Assembly: GCA_027625915.1 (NCBI GenBank)
Contig: JANTQA010000030.1
Coordinates: 310,001-374,000 of the forward strand
Direction: 5' to 3'
Source: Anaeramoeba flamelloides
Lineage: Eukaryota; Metamonada; Anaeramoebidae
Length of the DNA stretch: 64,000 nucleotides
Shown piece after piece: positions 13,018 through 23,375 of the stretch. Within the stretch, counting starts at the first letter, position 1, and each line of letters starts with the position of its first letter. Below the pieces are notes generated by a model. That model saw nothing but the letters and a program-made list of their open reading frames with translations. It had not been told where the DNA came from and did not search any database. The position numbers and the translations under genes are program-made.

Positions 13018-16000
13018 TTTTAAAAAGCTTGGAAAACTTCGATCATTGTCAGTACTAGATTTACGTTATAATCAAATTACGGAATTAGGACCTTGGGTAG
13101 GATCTTTAGGATCTTTAAAAATCTTAGATTTAAGATATAACAAACTTACTGTTCTTGATCCTGCAATTGGAAGATGCTCTTCATTAACAAAGTTACAATT
13201 AAGTTATAACTCTTTAACAGAAATCCCAACCACCATCTCAAACCTTGACAAATTAACAGAATTAGCACTCGAAGGTTCGTAACAAATTTCATAATGTTTT
13301 TTTTTTTTTTTAAATTTTATTACAATCGGAAATTTAGAACTTTTTTGCAAAAGTAAACCAATTAATTACTTTTTTTTTTTTTTAAATTTGTTTTACCTAA
13401 ATTAAAAATAATTTGAAATTTGCTTGTTTCCTTTTCCATTCTTAAAACAATTCATTTCCTAATTTATGAAAATTAAGACAACAGTTTTAAAAAATTAATT
13501 CATTATATTTATGAAAAAAAGATTTACTTTCAATATAAAGATCTAAGGCTTTAGTTTAAATAATATACCCTTCAACAGAAGTACATTTAAATGGATTAAA
13601 TTGAAAATCCATTATAATCTTTTTTAATCTTCTTGGTTCAAATTAAAAATAAATTTTTTTCCTGAATCAAGTGGATGAGCACTGGTCTGACGAAAAAAGA
13701 TTAAATTAATATCCCTATTATAAGAACAAAAATTGATACTCTTTGAAAAATTCTGTTTTTTATTAAACTTTTTTAGTAAATATCGTTTTTATTAAATAAA
13801 AAAAGAATACTAAAAATCACTTCTTGCTCGGTAATTAACAGCTAAGAATCAATAATATTAATTTACTGTTTTGTTTTCAGGAAAATTAAAAAAAAAAACA
13901 TTTTTATATTAGAATCCCAAATTTTTGAGGAAAAAAATGTATATTTTTATGAAAGTAGCTATTAATTTAAAAATAATTAAATCGCGATTTTGAAAAAATT
14001 AATTTAATTGTAACGTTAACCCACTAAAATATCTAAACTAAAATTCAAAATTTTCCACACAGTTAAAACGGTTCAAACAATCCCAATAATACAATTTCAT
14101 TCAAATTGGAAATAATTTTGATTTTTTGAAAAACATGAAAATCATTTTTTCCCTCTTTTTAATTTTTTGTTTTCATTTCATTTTTTGAATTACCAAACTT
14201 GTTTCTTTCGATCCATAATTTTTTTCAACGATTGATATTAGATTAAAGTTGAGTTGTTCAAAATAGAAAAACTCAAATAAAATTAGTTGATTGTATCTAA
14301 CCATTTGATCGATCAATAATCCTAATAGAATTAACAAATTTATCAATAAATTTTTTAGTTATTCTTCTCCAAAATTTTTGACACACCGATAATTTATTAG
14401 TATTGATAATTATTTATTTTTTTATTTTGTGAGTATTGTAATTTATAAATAATTGTTAACATTTCAATTAGTGAGTGGTTCGAATTCTGTATTTCTTCTG
14501 GAATTGATTAAATAAGTTTTTTTTTTTTTCAAAAATCGAATTTTGGTATGTTAAAAATTTTGAATTGGAGTTTATATATATATTGAACTCTAATTTCAAA
14601 AAAATACTTTTATAAAAGACAATCTGAATACTACTGTCAAGAACTTAAAATTCGAACTTACAAACAGGTTTAACAAATGAATTTTTATTTCAAGACAGGA
14701 ACAGAAAAAAAAATTAAAAAATTTGTCTGGAATATTTTAATAAAGAAAATTACCGAACTGAAGCAAAATATTTTTTTTTTCCTATTCTCACTATTTTAGG
14801 TGGACTTTTTATTTTTAATAATTATTATTAAAAATATATTTATTCAAAAAATTTTGTTTTTGATTCTTCAATTATTGTTTTTTCATATAATAATTAAAAT
14901 CCAGAACACCTTTTATTCGTTCATTATTCTCAGTTTAAAAATATTAAATCGTAATTTTCTTTTTTCTTAGTTACTATTTCGTCACCCTAGATTTTCAACA
15001 ATTTTGTCAATTTTAGAAATAACAAAAACCAACAATGAATATACTGTGTGATCGAAGGCTTATTGCTATCTATTACTCTTGAATAATTTTACAAATATTT
15101 TTTTAGGATATAAATTCCCGAAATTAATCTATACTCAAATACATCATTTCAAAAAAAAAATAATAAATTTGAAAAAAACAAACAGTTATTAGAATACCAA
15201 AATACTTTACATACTTTTGGCAATAGCGTCTAATAGTTTAGATATTTAAATTATGAGTTTATAGATTTTATTTTTTACAGGAATAGATTTTTAAAAAATA
15301 TAATACAATCTTGTTTCAGATCTTTGATTTTTTTTTTTTTTTTTGAAAATTGTATTTTGAATTATGAAATGGATGAGTTAACATCATCTAGGTAATTTAT
15401 TAATTTGAGTCTATTTTTTGAAATCCAAAATTTGACATATTTTCAACACATATAAAACCAAAAAAAGTAATACATTATTTTTATTAACAATTTGATTAAT
15501 TCTTCTGAATTGTATGACATTTTTTTCATTTTATGTTGGAAAGTCTTGATTTTGAAAAAAAAATTTTTTATTTTGTTTCTTTTTCTTTGATTAATATTTT
15601 AATTCAAATATTAGCCAATAAAAATAATTGAGGTATTGATGATTTAATTAACTCTCAATTTGATAGAAGCTTGACAAAAATTTATCAATGAACTTGAGAT
15701 CTATTAAGCAAAAAAAATTTTCTTTAAAGTTTAAACAAAAGTTGTTTTCTGGTTTTTAAAACAAATGAAAAAAAATATTAAACAAAATTTTTGAATTTTG
15801 AAAAATATTTTAAAAAACTTTTCGTTTTTACTCGCAAGAATCCTTGGTAACAATTCAAATCACATTTTTTGGAATAAAAAAATTTATTTTGATTTTTTGG
15901 ATAAAAATTATGGTAATTTACAAATATCTTCAAGAAAATTTTATTTTAAAAAATCGAATTTCATTACGAAATAAAAACACAGTTTATTTCAAAATAAAAT

Positions 16001-19000
16001 TTTTTAATTGTTTGAAAAATTTAAATGATTAAAAACTCTCCTTTTTAAAATAATACCAATATTTTCTAATATATTCAAAAAAGGATTTTTTGCTTATCCA
16101 AAAGATTTATCTTAAAGAAAAAAACATTATCTTTACATTAATATTTATTACAATAAATACTAAACCATTTTTCAGTCAAAGGGCCCAGTTGTAATGGTAT
16201 AATACATGTGTTTAAAGGATTTGCATAGATATTAGAAGAAAAACTTTATTTTTGAAATTTTCAAAATTGAAATCATTTTTTCACATTTCTACACATTTTT
16301 GGTTTTTTTTTTCGATTTTTTTTTTTAAAACGTCATTCATTTGCAAAAAATTTTTTATTGCAAGATCAATAGTCACTTGGTAAAAATGTGTTATTATAAT
16401 GTCATTGAAACCATGTAAAGATTGTTGAGAAATCTATTGGTTTCTATTGCAATTCAATTCGATCTTTGATCTTGATATTTGTTTAATAAATGTGAAAAAT
16501 TCTCACTTCATTTTCATTTCCTTTTTCAAATAGAGACCACAAATACCAACAAACTTTGTTTGGGGGCTTAATTTCTAAAAGAAAAGTATGGAAAATGATG
16601 TGAAAAATGTTTCATATTTATTATTCAAATACCAGTAGAAGTTTAAAACGAACATCCTTGTTTTTCTCAATAGGGTACTAAGAATTTGAGTTTTTCAATT
16701 TACAAGAAAATTTATTGATTAATTTGTTTTCTCTCAGACATGTATCAACATTTCTTTGAGGTGTATTATTCTGTTTATTTCTGATTTGTTCTTCAAAGGT
16801 CAATTATATAAAATAATTGATATTTGAAAAAAACGTTGGGCCCCTTTGACTGAAACAGAGTTTATTTATGGTGTAACTCGAAGAAAATAGTTATACGTTG
16901 AGCAAAAACTTTTTTATTGTAACAAATAAAAATAAATTTAAATGGTTTTCTTTTTCATAAAAATGAATAAAAAATTTGATCTTACTGAAAAAAATTTCTT
17001 TTCTGGATTACTTATTGGATTCAGAATTTTTTGACACTTCGTATATACAAAATTTGTAAGTGAAGAATATCACCAATAAAATATTTTAAAATTTGACCTT
17101 GTTTTCATAGAGTACTGATCCCTTAATACTATTTTTTTTTTTTTTTTTAACTTATGCAGAAGTTATTCTAATTTAGAAATCATTGAAGATATCGATAATT
17201 CTCTTTTTTGGGATCGTGTCATCAAGTGCCGTAGAGTGCCGTCAAGTGCCTAGGTTTTCCAGAATTCGAAAGAATTAAGTAAAATCTATATGATTTTACT
17301 CAATTCTTTTAAATTCTGGAAAACCTAACTGCGTTTTTTTTTAATTTTAGAAATAATTCTTTAATAGCCTAAATTATTAGTTCCCCATTTGAAAGATATT
17401 TATTAAATTAAAAATACTTTGTAAAGATAATAAAATAACCTCTTAACTAGAAGCAAAAAAATTTAAAAATTTTTTAATATTAAATTGAAAAAAAATCACA
17501 AGAGAAACTGGAAAATTGTAATTTTCCAACTTAAATTGTAAAATATCTTTCAAAATATTTTTTGATCCAAGATCTTTTTAACCAATCATATTTATTATAA
17601 TTGAAGTTATCAAAAAGTAAAAAATTAACACATATTTAATTTTTTTTGTTGAAAAATTTTTTACATGATCATGAGCTGTAAGAGGAAATTGATTTTGATT
17701 GTTTAAAATAGTTTTAAAATTCTAATCATTCTATTTTCAAAAAATTGTGTTTGGAATATTTACACACTTCGAAATAATAAACAAATATAAAGATTCACTT
17801 TATATAAAAAAATGAAAAAAAAAAAATTGATCTCATTTCCTAAAAAAAAAAATTTTCTTTTCTGAGTTTCTTAATCGATCTTAATTTTTTGGAAATTCAC
17901 ATGTCCAAAATTTACAAGTACATAATATCAACAATAACATATTTTAAAACTTTACCTTATTGCAGTAGAGTACTGATACCTTAAAGTTTTTCTTTTGAAA
18001 AAAATTGGTTAAAATTCAATCCTTAGATCTATTAATTTTTAATAGAATTCGTTTTTTTTTTTAAAATTTTTAAAAAAAAAGAAACTCTCAAACACTAGAA
18101 ACAAAAATACTTTGAAGAAAATCTTTTTTTATTTTATTTTTCATTTATTATTTCGAATACATAAATTAAATGAAAACTGAAACGAATTTTTTTAATTTGA
18201 AATTTTTTTTTTTGGATCAAAATTGTGTTCTGATTTTTAAACAAAAGATTGTAATTGTATGTGTCTGTGTCTGTGTCTGTGTCAAAAATAAATTTTTTTT
18301 TTTTTTTTAAATCTTGAGAAGATTAAATTGTTAAAAGTATTTGATATTATTATAATGTGAAGCAAAAAAAGTACTTATCGAAAAATTATTAAACAATAAG
18401 CCTTTCGATAATTAATTTAATTGTAACTTTTTGATAAAAAAAACATAAATTCTAATTTTGAAAATTTATCAATCGATTGAAATCAAACAGTCAAAAAATT
18501 AAAACAAAGATGTAGTCTTTGAAAGTCACAAGATTTCAAAAATTTCAATTTTTGAAAAACTACTTTTAACAACTTTTATAAACAAGAACTATTATGTTAA
18601 CTCATTTCATTTTAAACATTTTTTTTGAAAATTTGATAAATTCATTATTTCAAAACAGCTGAACAAAAATAACTCCTCATTATTTTAAAATTTACAAACC
18701 TAACTTAAAAAATATTTTTAAAAAATTATTTGTTTCTACAATTTTAATTTTACCTGAAGAATTTTAAAAAAAAAACAACTACCTTTCCGATTAATAAAAA
18801 AATTTAACCACTTTTTAAATGAACAAAAAATAATAATTCAAAATCCAAATTTATTAATCCTATTTTTTCTTTTATTTATTTTCTATTTTTTTATCTTTTA
18901 TCTTTTATCTTCACTTTAATTATTTCATTTCATTTAGGAAATAAATTAAAAAGTTTACCAAATGAACTCTCTGAGATGTCTTCTCTCAAATTACTTATTC

Positions 19001-19535
19001 TTAGTAGAAACCCACTGCAATTGATTCCAAATGAAATCTTTTCAAATTTGAAAAATTTGACAGAATTAAATTTATCTTTTTGTGGATTAGTAAAAATTCC
19101 AACCTCTATAAGTAAACTATCATCTTTGCAACGTTTGGATATATCAAATAATGAATTCGAAGAATTACCACCTGAAATTGGACAAGTTACTTCCGTTCAT
19201 GAATTAAATCTAAATGAAAATCAATTACAATCTTTACCAGTTGAATTTGGTAATTTAAATCGTTTAAGGGAATTAAATTTGGAAGGAAATTTATTACATT
19301 CCTTACCAATTGAAATTGGTCAACTTAGTTCTCTTAGAAAAATGAATTTGTCAGATAATAAATTATCTCAATTACCAACTGAAATTATCAAATTACAACA
19401 ATTACAGTTTGTTTTTTTTTTTTTTCCTTTATTGATTTATCGATTTATTTTTTTATTCTTCTTTTGACAGATCTTTATTTCTTTTTCTAAAATTCTTTTT
19501 AAATACAAATTAATTAATTAATATTTATATGCCTG

Positions 19536-19617
<82 letters not shown>

Positions 19618-20131
19618 TCTCTTGTTTAATATAAAATTATAATTATATTTAACAAATATATTTTTATTATTATTATTCTTATTCTTTAGTGAACTATTAT
19701 TAAATGACAATAAAATTAAGAAACTTCCAACCAATTTTGGTGATCTGTCCTCACTTAAGGTTTTGAAGATGGAAGAAAACAGATTAAGAACAGTTCCAAA
19801 AAATTTAGGAAAACTGGTATCATTGGAAAGTTTAGTATTAACAGCAAATAGACTAGAAACTTTACCAAGAGAAATTGGTTTATTAAGTTCTCTCAAAGAA
19901 TTAAATGTTGCAGAAAATCAAATTACAGTTTTACCACCTGAAATTGCACTTTTAAGTAACTTAACTGAACTCGATGTATTAGATAATCCATTAAGAAGCC
20001 CACCAGAAGAATTGGCCGAAGAAGGACCAGATGCTGTGTTAGGCTTCTTAGCTCATCAACTTCGTCAAAAAATTAAGGAAATTGAAAAAAAAATGAAAAA
20101 ACAAGGAAGAGAAGACTCAGATCAAGATTAA
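12017..20131 (+). CDS. Leucine-rich repeat protein, Shoc2/LrrA type
   Basis: 535-residue protein made almost wholly of 23-residue leucine-rich repeats. Six exons: 12017-12156, 12364-12454, 12626-12844, 13028-13274, 18938-19406, 19690-20131. All phases match, and every junction preserves the repeat register (for example LTELALEG/NKLKSLP). The repeat pattern is LxxLxxLxLxxNxLxxLPxxI, about 20 units from residue ~20 to ~495. It is followed by a charged coiled tail of K and E ending REDSDQD. There is no signal peptide and no kinase, TIR or GTPase domain, so the protein is probably a soluble scaffold. Shoc2 proteins hold Ras and phosphatase PP1, and Dictyostelium LrrA acts in signalling. Membership of the class is clear; the partner is not known. 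Intron 4 is about 20 times longer than the others. Confidence 0.93.
14036..14572 (+). mobile_element. Tc1/mariner-like MITE, ~530-bp family, copy 1
   Basis: Starts AACTAAAATTCAAAATTTT after TA (14034-14035) and ends AAAATTTTGAATTGGAGTT before TA. The interior shares blocks with the other copies (CAAATTGGAAATAATTTTGA; TTTGATCGATCAA; CACACC). Degenerate, no coding capacity, intronic. Confidence 0.7.
16163..16862 (+). mobile_element. MITE, CAGTCAAAGGGGCCCA family, copy A
   Basis: 700 bp with inverted ends: the left carries CAGTCAAAGGGCCCAG and the right carries TTGGGCCCCTTTGACTGAAA then CAGAGTT. Both are flanked by TA. Nearly collinear with copy B at 61184-61886 over its whole length, with only scattered substitutions. 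There is no open frame for a transposase, so it was moved by an enzyme encoded elsewhere. The TA target and AACT..GAGTT tips suggest the IS630/Tc1/mariner superfamily. Confidence 0.85.
16955..17130 (+). repeat. Diverged direct repeat, unit 1
   Basis: Aligns with 17815-17990: shared TTTCTTTTCTG block, a TCCAAAATTT/ACAAAATTTG segment and the closing AGAGTACTGAT. Roughly three quarters identical by eye. The two units bracket the hairpin repeat at 17251-17690. Confidence 0.55.
17251..17690 (+). repeat. Hairpin-headed dispersed repeat, copy 1
   Basis: Begins with a ~77-bp near-perfect palindrome (AGGTTTTCCAGAATT .. AATTCTGGAAAACCT, arms about 37 bp). It continues with ~360 bp of unique sequence (for example CTGGAAAATTGTAATTTTCC and GAAGTTATCAAAAAGT). 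The same order recurs at 29118-29634. Three AAGTGCC/GAGTGCC units lie just upstream (17223-17251). Class unknown; possibly a non-autonomous DNA element. Confidence 0.65.
17815..17990 (+). repeat. Diverged direct repeat, unit 2
   Basis: Partner of 16955-17130, on the other side of the hairpin repeat. Confidence 0.55.
18259..18284. repeat. (TGTGTC)n minisatellite
   Basis: About four TGTGTC units inside intron 4 of the LRR gene. Confidence 0.8.
19543..19611. repeat. (CT)n microsatellite in LRR intron 5
   Basis: About 34 CT units within the 283-bp last intron (19407-19689). It forms much of the intron's pyrimidine tract and probably varies in length. Confidence 0.95.
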
Positions 20132-21497
20132 TTATTATTAATATGAAAAGTTATTAGTTATCAAGGTTTTTTTTCATTTTTTTTTAAAAATGATCTCATT
20201 TCTGTAATTACTTATCTGTTTATTTAGTTTATAAATTTTTTTTTTTTTTTTTTTTTCTTTTTATGATATAATTAAATATTTATAATTACTCTTTTCTTAA
20301 AATTTTCTTATTTGAAACTAAGAAAATTTAAACCTTTTATTTTTTTCAAACTTTAAAAAAAAATTACAAAAATTACAGAAAAAATATTTTTTTTTAAAAA
20401 AACAATTATCAAAACTAAAACAATTACAAAAGAACAATTTTTTTTTCTAAAAAGATCCTCGATAACTATTTCATTTTTTTTATATATTATTATTATTTTT
20501 TTACAAAATCAGTAACCTAACTTTTCTATCGGGTTATTCATACAATCATAAATAACAGATACCTCTTATAATCATAATTTTGCTTTTTGATTTTTTTCAT
20601 TTAAATTTTCTTCACTTTATTTTTTTCATCTATTCGATTTTTTTTATTATTTTTGACTTTATTTCTAATAAAACATTTTTTTTTGCAAAATTTGATTAAT
20701 ACAAAACTAGCTAAATTTGAAAATAAACTCCCTTTCACTTAAAGGAATCCATCCAAAAATGAAAAAATTCATTTTTTTTTAAGAATCAACTCAACACAAG
20801 ATTCATGAGAAATAAGATAAAGACTAAACTTCGGATTAGACTTGAGGTTCATAAAAGAAGTAGCTAAATGAACTATAAATTTCAAAAAAATATAATGTAA
20901 AAAAAAAATTGGAACAATTCAATGAAAGATCTAATTTAAAATTTCTCAATTTCTTTTGGAATAAAAAAAAAAATTACTGTTGCCAAAAGAACCCCTAAAG
21001 ACTTGTCTAAATTGTTTTCCAAAATAAAAACTATGTTTCTTTTTTATAGAAGATCTCCATATTAAAGAATCAAATAATCCAATAATCAACCCGAAAGACA
21101 TGGTATTGGTTTCTTATAGTTTTGTTTTCAAAACAGAAATTCCTAAAATTAAAGTTCAAATACAAAAAATATTTCTCTAAAATTAGTGAAAATTTTTACT
21201 ATTTTTTGTCTAAAAAAAAACTCTAAATTTCCTAATATTAATAGAAAATTATTAACGATTTTAAACAGATTTCCTTCCTGATCTAAAATTTACTGAAACA
21301 AACAAGAATAGATTTACTTTCAAAATCGTTTTGAACTTAGGCATACTATTAGGAAGTATCTTGGGTGTTGCCTTGTAACAAGAAGAAAAAAAAAAATATG
21401 TTTTATTTTGAAACAATAATTTTATGGTTTGGGTACGATTTTTTCTTTTTTGATCAATTTAATTTTCACAATCTTAAGATTAAAATCTTCAATAATA

Positions 21498-22022
21498 AAC
21501 CCCATTCCAAAAATTTGGACATATCCAAAATCAAAAATAGGCAAAAAAACCTATTTAATATATTTTTCCAAACATCATATAAAATAACATTTAAGATACT
21601 CAGTATTAATGTTTTAATAAGTAATCATTTTAATCCAAATAAAAGAAAAAAATATAAAACGAAAAAAATAAAAATCGGTGTGTCCAAAATAATGAAACGA
21701 GCCGAACAAAAAATGTATTGGTAAATTTGTTGAAATTTCACCAACAATTATTGATCGATCAAATGTTAGAGACCATCTACCAATTGTATGTTATTTTTAT
21801 ATTTAACTAACTCAAGACTAACCTTCTATCAACTATTGAAAAAAAATTTCCAGATCTAGCCAAACAGATTATTTAACTACAAAAAAGGAAAGGAAAACAA
21901 AGCAAAAAACACAAAAAATGAAATAATTTGTAAAATCAAAATTCTTTCCAAATTAAATTCAAAGTGCACTATTGATGTTCTTGCCGCTGTTTAAACTGTG
22001 GCCAAATTTTTAGAATCTAGTT
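21498..22022 (-). mobile_element. Tc1/mariner-like MITE, ~530-bp family, copy 2 (inverted)
   Basis: Reads AACCCCATTCCAAAAATTTG GACA at its left and CCAAATTTTTAGAATCTAGTT at its right, with TA on both sides. It is the reverse complement of the copy at 22446-22975 (same internal GATCGATCAA and TTTCCAAATTAAATTC blocks). Length 525 bp, no intact coding capacity. Confidence 0.8.
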
Positions 22023-22445
22023 TAGTATTTCTAGTATTTAAAAATTATTATCTAGAACCTCTAAAAGTTACTCTTTTTGAAATTATTTAATTTCAAGATC
22101 GATTGAATTATTATTATATAAAAAGCAAGAGAATAATTTTTTTTAGTTTCCTTTTTCGGAAACAAGTTTTATTTTTAATAAATTTACAAGAGTTGAAAAT
22201 AATGTGTCAAAATGATCTATTCTTTTAATAATTATTGAATTTTTTTAAAAAAAATATAAATTATCAATTCATATAATCCTCATTTTCCAGATAAATTTAT
22301 AAAAGATATTATTATCATTAAAGTCTGGCGGTTTATGGTACATTGCTTTAAATTTGTCTCAAATATAAGATTTTTTTACCAAGAGAAGGTGTTTATTACA
22401 AATACAATATTCATTTTTTATTGCCGATATCAACTTTGAGTACTA

Positions 22446-22975
22446 AACTAAATTCTAAAAATTTTGCACAGTAGAAAAGGTTGAAATAATAACAATACCA
22501 CACTTTAAATTCTATTTGGGAATAATTTTGATTTTGAAAACTATTCATTTTTTGTCTTTTTTGTTTTGTTTTCATTTCCTTTTTTCCAGTTACTAAATCT
22601 GTTTAGTTAGATCTCGAATTTTTTTTTTGGTTGTTAATAGAAGATCTGTGTTAAGTTTGTTAAATTGGAAAAATCACATCACATTAATCGATGGTATCCT
22701 ATCATTTGATCAATCAACAATTGTTGGTAAGATTTCATCAAATTTACCAATACATTTTTTGTTCAGCTCATTTCATTATTTTGACACACCAATTTTTATT
22801 TTTTTTTTTATATTTTTTTTCTTTTTTTTGGATTAAAATTATTACTTATTAAAATATTAATACTGGGTAACTTAAATGTGGTTTAATATTAGGTTTGGAA
22901 AAATATAATAAATTGGGTTTTTTTTTTTTTGCCAATTTTTGATTTTGGGGGTGTCCAAATTTTTAGAATAGGGTT
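22446..22975 (+). mobile_element. Tc1/mariner-like MITE, ~530-bp family, copy 3
   Basis: Starts AACTAAATTCTAAAAATTTT after TA (22444-22445) and ends TGTCCAAATTTTTAGAATAG GGTT before TA (22976-22977). Length 530 bp. The outer 25-30 bp form an imperfect terminal inverted repeat. It faces copy 2, 423 bp away. Confidence 0.8.
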
Positions 22976-23375
22976 TATTTTACCTCTAGTTTTTTTAGTG
23001 GAATTTGAACCATTATGGTATTAAAACAGTTTATTTTCAAATCGTAACTGAATTTGGTTTTAGAGTTATATGCCGTAGATTTTGTTAAATATCCGTAGTA
23101 ACTTTTATATTTTTTCAAAAATAGTTCGTAATTTTATTGTTTTTTTTAAAATTTTCTCATATTGTTTTTAATTTCAAGTTTTTTAATTGTTTATAAAATA
23201 AAAGTTTTAAATAGTATTTAGTTTTTTTTTTTTTGAAAGTAAAGTCTAGTTTCACAAAAATACTGTCATTCCCACTTCATAAATAAAAAAATGTTTTTCG
23301 AAGTTTTCTATATATTTTTTCTTCTTATAGAATTAAAAAACCAAAGATCTTCAATAGGTAATAAGAATTTATTTT

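Larger units (their letters stand above)
13275..18937 (+). other. 5.66-kb intron 4 of the LRR gene, holding transposons
   Basis: Donor GTTCGT at 13275 and acceptor TTTAG ending 18937, joining in phase 1 to rebuild a leucine-rich repeat. The other introns of this gene are 171-283 bp. Inside lie a ~530-bp MITE (14036-14572), a 700-bp MITE (16163-16862), a hairpin repeat (17251-17690) and a diverged direct duplication (16955-17130 and 17815-17990). The size is plausibly explained by successive insertions. Confidence 0.85.
20132..23359. other. Gene-free stretch with an inverted pair of MITEs
   Basis: No gene recognised. A 119-residue frame over 21365-21724 lies across a MITE and is not believed. 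The only assignable elements are the two MITEs at 21498-22022 and 22446-22975. Confidence 0.6.

Noticed and set aside
21365-21724. 119-codon frame
   Set aside because: Its second half lies across the MITE at 21498-22022 and the rest is low complexity.
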